Below, one piece after another: positions 1 to 9,768 of a stretch of 64,000 bases of DNA; position 1 is the first letter of the stretch; each line of letters starts with the position of its first letter. This stretch comes from JBCCIM01 sp965263205. GTDB taxonomy: Bacteria; Bacteroidota; Rhodothermia; Rhodothermales; JAHQVL01. The stretch lies in assembly GCA_965263205.1 (NCBI GenBank), contig CBDHHF010000010.1:19336-83335 (forward strand), read 5' to 3'. The notes below the pieces were generated by a model. That model was not told the DNA's origin, made no database searches, and saw only the letters and a list, made by a program, of their open reading frames with translations. The position numbers and the translations under genes were made by a program.

Positions 1-2010
1 GAAGTCGATGATAGAATCTTCAGCTTTCTGAATGTACCCGGTAAGGTCGAGGCCAATCCGGTTGTTCAGCATGCCAAGCTCGATGCCGGCTTCAAATTCT
101 TTGATGCGCTCAGGCTCAATGTCCACGTTACCAATGAAACTGGTAACAGCACCGGTACCGTACCCTGAAGACTCAGCCTGCCAGCGTACAAATGAACGGT
201 CAAGGTTGCCTGGGAGCTGGCCGGTTTCACCGTATGCAGCGCGCAGTTTCAGGAAGTTGATTGCGGTTGGCAGCGTTGCCAGTTCATCTACACGAAGCGC
301 GAAGCTTGCTTTCGGGTAGAAAATACTTGGCGCGCCGGTACCTACAGAGCTTGCAAAGTCTTGACGGGCACCTATGGTAGCAAACAGGTAGTTGTTATAC
401 GCAAATTCCTGCTGTGCGTAGATTCCCGATTCTCTTGTGTGCAAGAAGTTCTCGTCTGAGCTTCTGAAGTCAGCACCAGCACCAATGTTGGTGATCAACT
501 CCGTAGAGAAGTTCTCTTTCGAGAAGTTGAAGTTGCGGTTGATCCGGTTGAACGACTGTGTACCAATGATCGTCGTAGCGCTCAGGTTATCCGCAATCTT
601 GTAACCGTACCGTGCATTGAAGTCGTACGTGTACTGCTCATTACGACGGCTGAACACTGAACGGCGACCATTCACTGTACCTGAGTAAGCGAAGTTTGAT
701 GGTCTCGTTTCATCGTTACGCAGGTCCGTTCCATCAAAGCCTACAGAAGCCCGCAGGGTAAGATTGTCGATTGGAGAGTACTCAGCTTCCACGATACCGG
801 AGAAGCGAGAGATACGCTGGATGTTTTCGAGTGCTTCGATCGCAGAGCTGTCTGTGAAGACAAACGGGCTGCTTGCCAGCAGCGTGTTACCGAGGTACCC
901 AAAGAGGTTGTTGTCGTTCTGCGGGCGGCTGATGTCGTTGCGGACATAGCCAGCGTTGGCACGAACGGTCAGGTTTTCAATGGGGAACGCTTCGAAGTTG
1001 GCTCGGAAGCTCTGGCGCTCCTGCTTGTTGTTGCGAATATGGCCTTCTTCCATACGGTTGTCATAAGACGTGAAGTAGCGTACACGATTAGAACCGCCTG
1101 AGAAGCTGAGTGTGTGCTGTTCGATGTTACCATCGCGGAAAAACGCGTTGGCTGTTTCTGGAGCGCCGGCTGTGAAGCGGTCGTACTCTTCGAACTGCGA
1201 GTTGGTACCCATCACGCCTTTGTAGTTTACCGTAAACGGCCGGTCATCACCAGACAGTTTACCGCGTTTTGTCGTGATCAGTACAACACCGTTGGATCCA
1301 CTGGTACCGTAAAGTGCAGCACCGGCAGGGCCTTTTAGTACTTCGACTGTTTCGATTTCCTCGGGGTTGAGGCTCGCGAGCAGGGATACGTCCTGACCAC
1401 CAGCACCAAGACCACCAATTTCAGTAGCGTCGATGCGGATACCATCTACGTAAATCACGGGCTGGCCGTCACCGTTAAGACCCGTGCTTGAGCGCATGTT
1501 GAAGCGGATACCACCACCTACGTTACCAGAAGAAGGCTGTACGCTAACGCCGGCAATTTTGCCATTTAATAACTGCGATACATCCTGGTAAGCATTCTGC
1601 TCAAGCAGTTTCTCGGTGTTTACCGAAGATACAGCAACTTCGGCGCGGGCTTTAGACGTTGCAGAAGCGATACCTGTCACAACAACCTCTTCTAGGCCGG
1701 TGAAGTCTGGCGTCATTACAACATCCATCTCATTCTCGCCAGCTGCGACGGTTACTGGCGCTGTATACGTTTCATAGCCGATATACGTGACCTGTAGTGT
1801 GTAATCGCCAGGCGTAATACCGTCAATCCGGTAGCGGCCGTCGATCGATGTCGCCGCACCCAGTTCAGTATCTACAAGTAAGACACTGGCGCCTGGTAAG
1901 GCATTACCCGATTCTCCGTCCGTAACAATACCTAACAAAGAGGCGTCTTGTGCTGAGGCCATAAGGGGTATAGCCAACAACACAAAAATCATTTTCAGAG
2001 TTTTGTTCAT
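1..2010 (-). CDS. SusC/RagA-family TonB-dependent outer-membrane receptor (3' part cut by window edge)
   Basis: The first 670 residues are visible and the C-terminal barrel runs off the left edge (family members are usually about 1000 residues). It starts MNKTLKMIFVLLAIPLMASA, a signal peptide, followed by a CarboxypepD_reg-like domain (about residues 22-100, with the VTYIGYETY pattern). Next is a plug domain with LNGKIAGVSVQP, DGIRID and VEVLKGPAGAALYG (about 130-260). These are hallmarks of the SusC/RagA class, which imports oligosaccharides or peptides across the outer membrane using TonB energy, normally with a SusD lipoprotein partner. Any susD would lie downstream, outside the window. 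Translation was read directly from the minus strand with no internal stop in the stretches checked. The substrate cannot be inferred. Confidence 0.93.
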   Translation of the reverse strand, partial: MNKTLKMIFVLLAIPLMASAQDASLLGIVTDGESGNALPGASVLLVDTELGAATSIDGRYRIDGITPGDYTLQVTYIGYETYTAPVTVAAGENEMDVVMTPDFTGLEEVVVTGIASATSKARAEVAVSSVNTEKLLEQNAYQDVSQLLNGKIAGVSVQPSSGNVGGGIRFNMRSSTGLNGDGQPVIYVDGIRIDATEIGGLGAGGQDVSLLASLNPEEIETVEVLKGPAGAALYGTSGSNGVVLITTKRGKLSGDDRPFTVNYKGVMGTNSQFEEYDRFTAGAPETANAFFRDGNIEQHTLSFSGGSNRVRYFTSYDNRMEEGHIRNNKQERQSFRANFEAFPIENLTVRANAGYVRNDISRPQNDNNLFGYLGNTLLASSPFVFTDSSAIEALENIQRISRFSGIVEAEYSPIDNLTLRASVGFDGTDLRNDETRPSNFAYSGTVNGRRSVFSRRNEQYTYDFNARYGYKIADNLSATTIIGTQSFNRINRNFNFSKENFSTELITNIGAGADFRSSDENFLHTRESGIYAQQEFAYNNYLFATIGARQDFASSVGTGAPSIFYPKASFALRVDELATLPTAINFLKLRAAYGETGQLPGNLDRSFVRWQAESSGYGTGAVTSFIGNVDIEPERIKEFEAGIELGMLNNRIGLDLTGYIQKAEDSIIDF

Positions 2011-2348
2011 TGTGTTTTCCGTGAGTGATTCATAAACCCTGATCATCTGAGCAAAGCAGCGCATACCTGCTGGAGAATCCTGAAAACGGTGGCTTGCATA
2101 CGGGGGCATTCAGGACCCACTACTCCCTGTGTTGTCAGATGGACAGGGCACTTATTGTCTTGGTATATAAAGTAAAAGTTACCAATTTTCAATTGCGAAA
2201 CGATCTCTTAACGGCTCACATGGCCGATTGAATAGACGATTTTTGTGGGTGAACGGAAGATGGACTTGTTAAAAACATGCTAAATGTTGAGCCGCTGAAC
2301 GAAAATGCGTTGCGTATTGCCTGTTCGATTGCCGTACCACCGTATGGG
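2011..2348. other. Intergenic region upstream of the SusC-type gene
   Basis: This 338-base gap holds the leader of the minus-strand receptor gene and the 3' flank of the thioesterase gene. It is locally AT-rich around 2160-2200. I see no convincing promoter match, riboswitch or terminator hairpin. Confidence 0.4.
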
Positions 2349-2831
2349 TTATTGCGGTGCTGCAAGGTTTGCTATTTTGCTGAAGGGAATTGTTATGAAG
2401 AGTCCTTTTCCTCGTGCATAAATTTGCCCTTGCGGTCCGATAAGTTCGGCGCTGGTGTGCACCTTTTTGCCGGCCACCCTGGTTACCTGTGTACTTGCGG
2501 AAGCCACAGATTCGAGCGGTACCATGTGGAGAAAGTCGATGGACAGGTTGGCTGCCACAACCGTGTGGCCGGCATACAGGGCGGCTACGCCCATGGCCTC
2601 ATCTAACACTGACGCGACGCTACCGCCGTGCGCATGGCGGGGCGGCCCTTCAACAGCCGGCCCAAACCAGGTCTTTGCGATGACACGTGACCCCGCTTCA
2701 TCGTAATAGTACTTAAGCCGCAACCGGTTACCAGATGGATCACCAGAAATAAAAGAGTTTGCCTGTGTGAGGAGATTGGGGAGGACGATCGGGGTCCACG
2801 TTGGTTCTCCGGAAAGGTCTGGTTCAGGCAT
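2349..2831 (-). CDS. PaaI-like hot-dog fold acyl-CoA thioesterase
   Basis: Predicted 160-residue hot-dog protein of the PaaI/4HBT thioesterase superfamily, which hydrolyses acyl-CoA thioesters in the cytoplasm. The diagnostic segment is HAHGGSVASVLDEAMG, matching the family HGG...LDE active-site helix. It is followed by the beta-sheet segment AANLSIDFLHMVPL and a C-terminal ARGKGLFI strand. An in-frame ATG at 2930 would add 33 residues with no family resemblance, so I chose the ATG at 2831, just before MPEPDLSGEP; the longer form cannot be excluded. It stands alone between the SusC gene and a divergent ligase. The substrate is unknown. Confidence 0.82.
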   Translation of the reverse strand: MPEPDLSGEPTWTPIVLPNLLTQANSFISGDPSGNRLRLKYYYDEAGSRVIAKTWFGPAVEGPPRHAHGGSVASVLDEAMGVAALYAGHTVVAANLSIDFLHMVPLESVASASTQVTRVAGKKVHTSAELIGPQGQIYARGKGLFITIPFSKIANLAAPQ

Positions 2832-3151
2832 GGCAGTTTGTTGAATGAAAGGAATAGGGGCAAAGTAGGAGAATTGTAGCGGATTGTCGAGGGATACACA
2901 ATCCTGCACCCATGGTTGCCTTAGCCCCATACATCTTGTCGGTATGCAATTCCGTGGAATAATCCAGGTGTTGAAGCTTTATCGACAATTGCCCAATAAT
3001 GGATGTGCTGCGCCAGCGTAAAGGCACCTCTGTGCACAATTCTTAAAAAACAGTATCTTAACCCAAAATTTATTCTCCAGCCAGTGCAGTGAAGCCACAT
3101 CCTGATATGTGGGTGATACACGACGTGCGTTAATCAAGACCCTGTAAGTCC

Positions 3152-4288
3152 ATGCTGAAAGAACCGAGTTTTAGTGTTGGTATCGAAGAGGAATACCTGC
3201 TTGTCGACCAGGCAAGCGGCAACCTGATTCGCGAGGCGCCGCCATCGATGATGTCTGAATGTGAGGAGATCCTGGAAAAGCAGGTAACACCCGAGTTCTT
3301 TCAATCGCAAATTGAGGTAGGCACCAGGGTTTGTAACACATTTGATGAAGCCCGCGGCGAGTTGTCGCGTTTGCGCCGGGCTGTGTCGGATGTTGCGCAA
3401 AGCCACGGGCTTGCCATTATCGCTGCATCAACGCATCCGTTTACTTCAACGGAGAGCCAGAAGCACACCGATAAAGACCGGTACGCTATTCTTGCACGCG
3501 ACATGCAGGCCGTTGCCCGCCGGATGGTGATTAGCGGCATGCACGTGCACGTTGGTATCGAAGACGACGACCTGCGTATCGACATGATGGACCAGACGCG
3601 CTATATCCTGCCTCACTTGCTCGCGATTAGCACGTCTTCACCGTTTTGGGAGGGTGATAACACCGGCCTGATGTCGTACCGGATTGCGGTCTGGAACGAG
3701 CTGCCGCGTACGGGATTGCCGGAGCATTTTGCCAGTTTTGCCGAGTACCATCGCCATGTGGATGTGTTGGTAGATGCCGGCGTGATCGAAGACAGCTCCA
3801 AAGTGTGGTGGGACATCCGCCCAAGCATGCGTTTCCCCACCCTTGAAATGCGTGTTGCAGATATTTGTACACATCTGGAAGATGGCATCTGTATCGCAGC
3901 GCTGTATCGCTGCTGGCTTCGCATGCTGTACCGCCTCCGCGTAAACAACCAGCGCTGGCGTACCTACGCAAACCTGCTCCTCAACGAAAACCGGTGGCGC
4001 GCCCAGCGTTACGGATTCGAAAAAGGACTGATCGATTACGGTCATGGCACCATTATCCCGTACGCAAAACTGCTTGATGAACTGCTGGATCACATCCAGG
4101 AAGATGCGGAGTTTTTCAATTGCGTTGCGGAAGTCCGCCATGCTCGTACCATCCTTGGACAAGGCACCAGCGCGCACTGGCAGTTGAAGGCCTACCAGGA
4201 AGCCAAATCAGCTGGCGCAGATCATCAGGAGGCACTCAAGGCCGTGGTTGACATGTTGATCAAAGAGACGCTTGCGGGTGTGGCGTAA
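3152..4288 (+). CDS. YbdK-type carboxylate-amine ligase (glutamate-cysteine ligase 2 family)
   Basis: 378 residues, the usual size for the GCS2/YbdK family of ATP-dependent carboxylate-amine ligases; E. coli YbdK shows weak gamma-glutamylcysteine ligase activity. The N-terminal FSVGIEEEYLLVD is the signature strand with acidic metal ligands. Further family segments are GMHVHVGIEDDDLRI (about residue 130), SSPFWEGDNTGLMSYR (about 165), WWDIRPSMRFPTLEMRVADI (about 220) and a C-terminal RHARTILGQGTSAHWQL. The start ATG directly precedes the conserved core. It is monocistronic and followed by a hairpin repeat that probably terminates it. The family is clear; the physiological substrate is not. 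Confidence 0.9.
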   Translation: MLKEPSFSVGIEEEYLLVDQASGNLIREAPPSMMSECEEILEKQVTPEFFQSQIEVGTRVCNTFDEARGELSRLRRAVSDVAQSHGLAIIAASTHPFTSTESQKHTDKDRYAILARDMQAVARRMVISGMHVHVGIEDDDLRIDMMDQTRYILPHLLAISTSSPFWEGDNTGLMSYRIAVWNELPRTGLPEHFASFAEYHRHVDVLVDAGVIEDSSKVWWDIRPSMRFPTLEMRVADICTHLEDGICIAALYRCWLRMLYRLRVNNQRWRTYANLLLNENRWRAQRYGFEKGLIDYGHGTIIPYAKLLDELLDHIQEDAEFFNCVAEVRHARTILGQGTSAHWQLKAYQEAKSAGADHQEALKAVVDMLIKETLAGVA

Positions 4289-4290
4289 AG

Positions 4291-4350
4291 GCAAACAAAT
4301 TAATCCTGAAGGATTTATTTGTTTGCGGTTGAAGGTTGCAAGTTGATGGT
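4291..4350 (+). repeat. Dispersed intergenic repeat with terminator-like hairpin, copy 1
   Basis: GCAAACAAAT (4291-4300) pairs with ATTTGTTTGC (4317-4326) and is followed by GGTTGAAGGTTGCA. The same hairpin arm plus GGTTGAAGGTTGCA recurs at 10826-10864, also directly 3' of a plus-strand gene. The position suggests a mobile or propagated terminator-type repeat. The rest of the gap up to 4597 shows nothing else I can support. Confidence 0.65.
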
Positions 4351-4597
4351 TTTTTGTTGAGGCTACACGCCCTAATTTCTCTTGTGGGCTTGTATGGTTT
4401 TGTACGTAGCCGGCGCGGATAAAACAATAAATCGACCTTTTCATCGTTTGAGGTACACAGGCGTGCACCATGTTCAGTATGGTGGCACGAGTGGCTCATC
4501 CTGTGTGTCCCGGCGTATAGCTCTCGATAGTAAATCTGCCTCAATTGTTGCAGCATACGCTGGATTGTTTTGAACAGTGGTTTCCTGAACACTCTTT

Positions 4598-7105
4598 ATG
4601 TTCAACAGCGTAAGGCGTTTTTGCATGCAATCGAATCGGATTTTATTTCTCGTGTTGGCGCTGTTTGTGCTGCCGACTTTTCTTGCACCGGTAGGGGCTG
4701 TTGCGCAACCCATCGCATCTGTTGGACACGCTGATGAGCTTCCTGCAGAAATTGAAAGTATTTCGGTTACCGGTGTTGATGACGAACGGCTCAAGAATTT
4801 TCTCCTCAACGCGAGTGGGCTACGCAAAGGGCAGCGTGTAGTATTACCAAATGATCCTGCATTTGCTGTTGCGATTCGTGCAATTTACAGGCTGGATCAG
4901 TTCTCGCACGTAGAGATTCGCAAAGCTGAGGCAGTTGCCGGCTTGCACGTGGAAATTCACGTTGTCCCTTACCCCAAGCTGGATCGGTATCACTTTACGG
5001 GCATCTCGCCAAAAGAAGAAAAACACCTGCGTCGGCTGCTGCCGCTACATTTTGCCGCTACCGTGCGGCCGGCAGATATTGATCGCGCCCGGTGGACGAT
5101 CAAAAAGGAACTAAAAGAGAAAGGCTATCACCTCGCCGAGGTACAGGCTATCGAGACCCCAAAGGACGACGGTACTGTTGATATCGAATTCAACATCACA
5201 ACAGGTCCTGTGGTACGGGTCAAGAATATTTCGATTGAGGGGAACGAACAGATCAGTGATCGCGACATCAAGCGCGCAATGGATACCGCGCCGCGTACCT
5301 GGTGGAAGTTTTGGGACAAAGGCCGGTTCGACCAGGACCAGTTTGTGCTCGATCAGGAACGTGTATTGGCTTTTCTACACGAAAAAGGGTTTTACGATGC
5401 ACGCGTTCTCGGTGATTCTGTTTGGCTGGATACCGATGCGGATAAGCCGGCGCTTCATGTACAATTGGAGCTGTTCGAAGGCCCCCGGTATACAATCAAC
5501 ACAGTAGCTTGGGAAGGCAATACGCTGTTTTCTGACGAAGAGCTGACAACCTGGTTGGATGTGGAGCCGGGCGATGCCTACAATCTCAAAAAGCTTGAAG
5601 AGAACCTGTACGGCAAAGGTGGGCATCGCGATGTATCCAGTCGATATATGAACCTTGGGTATATGCGGTTTGCGGTCCAGCCGACCATCACGGTGGTGGC
5701 TGGCGATAAACTCGATCTCGCCTTTGAGGTGACGGAAGGCGAGCCCTATGTTTTTGGTGACATCGAAATTACGGGCAACCACACAACCAATGACCACGTG
5801 GTACGCCGCGAACTATATAGCATTCCGGGCGAGCAGTTTAGCCGCGCTGCCATTCAGGAGTCCATCCGTCGTTTGATGCAGTCTGGCCATGTCAGTCAGC
5901 AAACCCTGCGCCAGGGGCCTGGGGTTATTGTCGATGACGAGAATAAGCGGGTTAACCTGCGCTATGATATTGAAGAAGCGAACTTCCCACGTCCCCAAAT
6001 CACCGGGAGTGTAGGTCAGTTTGGGCTTGTGCTTGGGGTAAACATGGTCTATAACAATTTCTCGTTGCAAAAAGCGCTGGAGAAAGGTGCCTGGCGGCCG
6101 TTGCCTTCGGGCGATGGGCAGCAAATCGGGCTTAACGTGCAGGCTAATGGCGCTAATTATCAGCATTACGGGTTCAACTTTACTGAACCCTGGTTTCGAG
6201 GCAAGCCGGCTCCGCTCGGATTTGACGTTTCTTTTACCCGCATCGCCGGCGAGGCCGTGGCATCCGACCTTTCGGGGACGTTCAATACATTCTCCACCCG
6301 GCTTTTCCACGATCGCCGGCTTAGCTGGCCCAGTCCGTTTTTTGATACAGGTACGTCCATCGAATACCGTTCATTCGAAAACAGCATTTATGAGGACTTG
6401 CCCCAGGGGAAAAATCAGCAACTGTCCTTGACGCAGTTTATCAGCCATAACACAACCAATCATCCTGTGTTCGCCTCCCGTGGCGTACATCACAGGCTGT
6501 CCGCAGAAGTCGGGTTGCCAGTGGATGGTTTTGTGCAGTACCACAAGTGGCGCTTTCAATCGAGCTGGAATGTGCCGCTTACGCGGAATGGCCGGCTTTC
6601 GCTGAATGCCGGCACCGAATTGGGCTACATCGGTGCACTTAATGGTCAGCCGGTAAACTTCGAGCGTTTTGTGCTTGGTGGATCGCCACTTGATGCACAG
6701 GGATTGGGTACCACACCCATTCTGGGTACCGATGTGGTCTACTTACGCGGGTATCCGTTGGGCGCGTTCGAAGATCCTGCGCAGGAAGATGTAACGGGTG
6801 CTCGGTTCCTTACAAAATATACGTCTGAGTTTCGCTGGATGGCTGTCCAGCAGCCCCAGCTTCAACTAATGCCCTATGCGTTTTTTGATGCAGCCAATAC
6901 ATGGAATGAAGCAGAGGATGTTAGTGTGCGCGGCCTTTTCCGTTCAGCGGGCTTCGGGATTCGTGCGCAGGTACCCATGCTTGGCTTGCTCGAAGTGGTC
7001 TACGGGCGTAACCTGGATCGCTATGTCCCGCCTGCCGGCAGCAGCAGTTCGGGTGCATCATCCTGGGGACTACAGTTTTCAATCGGCCGCAAATTTAATT
7101 TTTAG
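4598..7105 (+). CDS. Omp85-family outer-membrane assembly protein (BamA/TamA-like)
   Basis: 835 residues. A signal peptide (MQSNRILFLVLALF...) begins at an internal ATG at 4625, which may be the true start. Residues about 50-460 contain repeated POTRA-type units, for example VKNISIEGNEQISDRDIKRA and VFGDIEITGNHTTNDHVVRREL. The C-terminal half (about 470-835) is a surface-antigen/D15 barrel with FTEPWFRGKPAPLGFDVSF, FVLGGSPLDAQGLG, LRGYPLGAF and a terminal phenylalanine (GRKFNF). Omp85 proteins insert or translocate proteins in the outer membrane. A Spy-like periplasmic protein follows 88 bases later, so the two may be cotranscribed. Whether this is the essential BamA or a TamA-like paralogue cannot be told from the window. 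Confidence 0.9.
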   Translation: MFNSVRRFCMQSNRILFLVLALFVLPTFLAPVGAVAQPIASVGHADELPAEIESISVTGVDDERLKNFLLNASGLRKGQRVVLPNDPAFAVAIRAIYRLDQFSHVEIRKAEAVAGLHVEIHVVPYPKLDRYHFTGISPKEEKHLRRLLPLHFAATVRPADIDRARWTIKKELKEKGYHLAEVQAIETPKDDGTVDIEFNITTGPVVRVKNISIEGNEQISDRDIKRAMDTAPRTWWKFWDKGRFDQDQFVLDQERVLAFLHEKGFYDARVLGDSVWLDTDADKPALHVQLELFEGPRYTINTVAWEGNTLFSDEELTTWLDVEPGDAYNLKKLEENLYGKGGHRDVSSRYMNLGYMRFAVQPTITVVAGDKLDLAFEVTEGEPYVFGDIEITGNHTTNDHVVRRELYSIPGEQFSRAAIQESIRRLMQSGHVSQQTLRQGPGVIVDDENKRVNLRYDIEEANFPRPQITGSVGQFGLVLGVNMVYNNFSLQKALEKGAWRPLPSGDGQQIGLNVQANGANYQHYGFNFTEPWFRGKPAPLGFDVSFTRIAGEAVASDLSGTFNTFSTRLFHDRRLSWPSPFFDTGTSIEYRSFENSIYEDLPQGKNQQLSLTQFISHNTTNHPVFASRGVHHRLSAEVGLPVDGFVQYHKWRFQSSWNVPLTRNGRLSLNAGTELGYIGALNGQPVNFERFVLGGSPLDAQGLGTTPILGTDVVYLRGYPLGAFEDPAQEDVTGARFLTKYTSEFRWMAVQQPQLQLMPYAFFDAANTWNEAEDVSVRGLFRSAGFGIRAQVPMLGLLEVVYGRNLDRYVPPAGSSSSGASSWGLQFSIGRKFNF

Positions 7106-7193
7106 TGCTATCCATTTTGGAATGCAACGGGTACCTTGTTCGTCAGAGAAGTATGAATAGCGGCCTACTGAAAAAATTGAACGGGTACATATA

Positions 7194-7652
7194 ATGGAAA
7201 AATTAGCAATGAAATTTCAATCTGGTCTGGTGCTCAAAACATTGACGCTGTGTCTCATGCTCCTGTCAGCGAGTGCCATGTCGGCTTTTGCTCAGCGCGG
7301 CGGCGGTGGTGCAGATATGGCTGAGCGCATGAAGGCACAAGTGGATGAACTTGTGAAGGCGCTTGCGCTTCCTGAAGAGAAAAGTGAATTGGTACGTGGT
7401 ATTCTGGAAGAAGAGGCAAACGAACGGGCAACCATTTTTCAGGGCTTTCAAGGACAGGATCGTAATGCGCGTCAGGCCATGCGTGAGGAAATGAACGAAC
7501 TCCAGACGCGGACCAACGAAAAATTATCTGCTGTGCTCTCTGAAGAGGAAATGGAGAAATACACAAAAATGCAGGCAGAAATGCGCGAACGCCGGCGGTC
7601 TCAGTTTGGCGAGCGTGGTGGAAGAGGAGGCGGTCAACCACGTGTTAATTAG
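7194..7652 (+). CDS. Small periplasmic Spy/CpxP-like protein
   Basis: 152 residues with a signal peptide (a hydrophobic run ending SAMSAFAQ, better placed if translation starts at the second ATG, 7209). The mature part is almost entirely charged helix (KAQVDELVKALALPEEKSEL, then REEMNELQTRTNEKLSAVLS) and ends in a Gly/Arg-rich tail. This resembles the LTxxQ/Spy-CpxP group of periplasmic chaperone-like proteins that sense or buffer envelope misfolding. It follows the Omp85 gene on the same strand, consistent with an outer-membrane biogenesis role. The homology call rests on pattern rather than a strict motif. Confidence 0.6.
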   Translation: MEKLAMKFQSGLVLKTLTLCLMLLSASAMSAFAQRGGGGADMAERMKAQVDELVKALALPEEKSELVRGILEEEANERATIFQGFQGQDRNARQAMREEMNELQTRTNEKLSAVLSEEEMEKYTKMQAEMRERRRSQFGERGGRGGGQPRVN

Positions 7653-7953
7653 ACGTTTTAATTAGGCGTTGTCTAAAAAATCCCAAATTAGCAGAGAGAA
7701 AGCAGTATCCTGATCGCATGCGAAGGATCTACCCTCAATCCATATCCCGGGAAAGCATTTAAGCATGCACACAATCCGTGATGTGTGCCACAGGCCGGGC
7801 ATTGGCGATGATTTACAATCGCTGGTGCCTGGCCTCTTTATTGTCATCTCCTTTGGCTGTACCTTGGCTCCATATGCTGAAATAAAGATGCCGGCCATAA
7901 AGCGGTATCCATGGTCAGCGCATCGCTGAAATTATTGACCTGCAATTACCAAA
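7653..7953. other. Intergenic region without recognisable gene
   Basis: 301 bases between the Spy-like gene and the aldo/keto reductase. A 78-codon minus-strand frame exists but has no recognisable features. No clear hairpin or promoter was seen. Confidence 0.35.
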
Positions 7954-8925
7954 ATGCAATACAGACGATTTGGACGAACGGGGTGGCAAGTAAGCGAGGT
8001 TGGGTACGGCATGTGGGGAATGGGTGGTTGGAAAGGTTCAGATGACACGCAATCGCTGCGCTCCCTGAGTCGCGCTGTGGAATTGGGATGTACTTTCTTT
8101 GATACCGCATGGGCCTACGGCGATGGTCATAGCGAGAAACTATTGGGCCAACTGGTACGGACGCATCCCAACAAGAAACTTTACACTGCTTCAAAAATTC
8201 CGGCAAAGAACTTCACCTGGCCGAGTCAGCGATCGTTTACCCTCGACGATTGTTTTCCACCCGACCATATCGAGCAGTATGTTGTTGATAGCCTGAAAAA
8301 TACGGGGCTGGAATGTATTGATTTGATGCAATTCCATGTGTGGGAAGACAGTTGGCTTTCTGATGAGCGGTGGATGCGTAAAATGGAAGACTTGAAGGCA
8401 CGTGGTATGATTGGTGCTGTAGGTATTAGTCTAAATCGCTGGGAAACCTGGAATGGCATAGCTGCTGTCCGTAGTGGGACGGTTGATGCCGTACAGGTCA
8501 TCTATAATATTTTTGACCAGAACCCGGAAGATGAGTTGTTCCCTGCCTGTGATGAAATGGATGTTGCCGTGATTGCACGCGTTCCATTTGATGAAGGCAC
8601 ACTGACTGGAAAGTTAACCAAGGATACAACCTGGCCAGAAGGGGATTGGCGCAATACCTACTTTGTCCCCGAGAACTTGCACGCGAGTGTCGATCGGGCG
8701 GAAGCACTGCGCCCGCTGGTGCCGGCAGCTATGGATATGCCGGAAATGGCCCTCCGATTTATACTCAATAATGCATCCGTTAGCACTATTATTCCCGGAA
8801 TGCGTAAATTACGGAACGTCGAAGCAAATATGGCAGCAAGCGAAAAAGGTCCTCTTTCATCCGCGCTGCATACAGCACTCAAAGCACATCGATGGGATCG
8901 TGAGCCAACTTCGTGGTCCCAATAA
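7954..8925 (+). CDS. Aldo/keto reductase
   Basis: 323 residues, typical for the NADPH-dependent aldo/keto reductase superfamily of (alpha/beta)8 barrels that reduce carbonyl groups. Family marks are the N-terminal MQYRRFGRTGWQVSEVGYG, the catalytic-tyrosine segment FFDTAWAYGDGHSEKLLG (about residues 48-65), CIDLMQFHVWED (about 120) and the C-terminal cofactor-binding stretch SVSTIIPGMRKLRNVEANM (about 270). The ATG start fits the conserved N-terminus. The UPF0173 gene follows 46 bases later, so a two-gene unit is possible. The substrate cannot be predicted. Confidence 0.9.
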   Translation: MQYRRFGRTGWQVSEVGYGMWGMGGWKGSDDTQSLRSLSRAVELGCTFFDTAWAYGDGHSEKLLGQLVRTHPNKKLYTASKIPAKNFTWPSQRSFTLDDCFPPDHIEQYVVDSLKNTGLECIDLMQFHVWEDSWLSDERWMRKMEDLKARGMIGAVGISLNRWETWNGIAAVRSGTVDAVQVIYNIFDQNPEDELFPACDEMDVAVIARVPFDEGTLTGKLTKDTTWPEGDWRNTYFVPENLHASVDRAEALRPLVPAAMDMPEMALRFILNNASVSTIIPGMRKLRNVEANMAASEKGPLSSALHTALKAHRWDREPTSWSQ

Positions 8926-8971
8926 CTGCTTCCTCCTTTTCTTCTCTATCTCCTGAATCCCAACGAGTATC

Positions 8972-9658
8972 ATGGAACTTACATACTTTGGTCACGCTGC
9001 ATTTCAGTTGAAAACTGATGATGTCACGCTGCTTTTTGACCCTTTTATCACGGGTAACCCATTGGCTGGGCCTGTTATAAAAGCAGAGGATCTGAATCCA
9101 GATGTAATTCTGCTCACACACGCGCATGGTGACCACTGGGGGGATACTGCACCTATTGCACTACGGACGGGTGCGTTGCTGGTAGCGAATTACGAGATTT
9201 GTGAGTACATCAAGCGGGAGCACGGACATCCGCGTGTGCACGCGATGAATACGGGTGGAAGCTGGACTTTTGATTGGGGCCGCGTAACCTTCGTGCAGGC
9301 TACCCATTCTTCTTCTTTTCCAGATGGAACGTACGGTGGGTGTCCCAATGGCCTGGTTTTACATGTCGGCGGTAAGTGCATTTACAACCTTGGTGATACG
9401 GGTGCATTTGCCGAAATGGCGTGGATTGGTGAAGAGCATGATGTTGATGTAGCGCTCATGCCAGTGGGTGACTGCTTTACCATGGGCCCCAAAGGTGCCA
9501 TTCGCGCAGCTTCGTTGATTAAACCAAAGCTGAGCATACCTATGCATTACGATACATTTCCGCCGATCGAAATCGATATGCCGGAGTGGGAAGGCGGTAT
9601 GGCTGACAAAGGCTTTGAGACAAAAGTTTTAGCGCCCGGGGAAACGATTTTGCTCTAG
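8972..9658 (+). CDS. UPF0173-family metal-dependent hydrolase (metallo-beta-lactamase fold)
   Basis: 228 residues, the normal length of UPF0173 hydrolases. It begins MELTYFGHAAFQL and carries the metal-binding motif LLTHAHGDHWGD (about residue 47). Further ligand segments follow: ATHSSSFPDGTYGGCPNGLV, NLGDTGAFAEM and the late histidine in IPMHYDTFPPIE. These are cytoplasmic members of the metallo-beta-lactamase superfamily with unassigned physiological substrates. It lies 46 bases downstream of the aldo/keto reductase and is probably cotranscribed with it. Confidence 0.9.
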   Translation: MELTYFGHAAFQLKTDDVTLLFDPFITGNPLAGPVIKAEDLNPDVILLTHAHGDHWGDTAPIALRTGALLVANYEICEYIKREHGHPRVHAMNTGGSWTFDWGRVTFVQATHSSSFPDGTYGGCPNGLVLHVGGKCIYNLGDTGAFAEMAWIGEEHDVDVALMPVGDCFTMGPKGAIRAASLIKPKLSIPMHYDTFPPIEIDMPEWEGGMADKGFETKVLAPGETILL

Positions 9659-9768
9659 CTTTCGTTCTTCACAAAAGTTTTGTATTTTGCAGGGTCCCCC
9701 GTTCCGTGCACGCAATACCCGGCTGCGTCCATGGTTTCCTGCCGCTAACCCTTGTGCTGGCAGCCCAA

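Noticed and set aside
3638..4177. 179-codon minus-strand frame within the carboxylate-amine ligase gene
   Set aside because: Antisense shadow of a well-conserved family; no recognisable product.
7662..7898. 78-codon minus-strand frame between the Spy-like gene and the aldo/keto reductase
   Set aside because: Composition and context give no support for a real gene.
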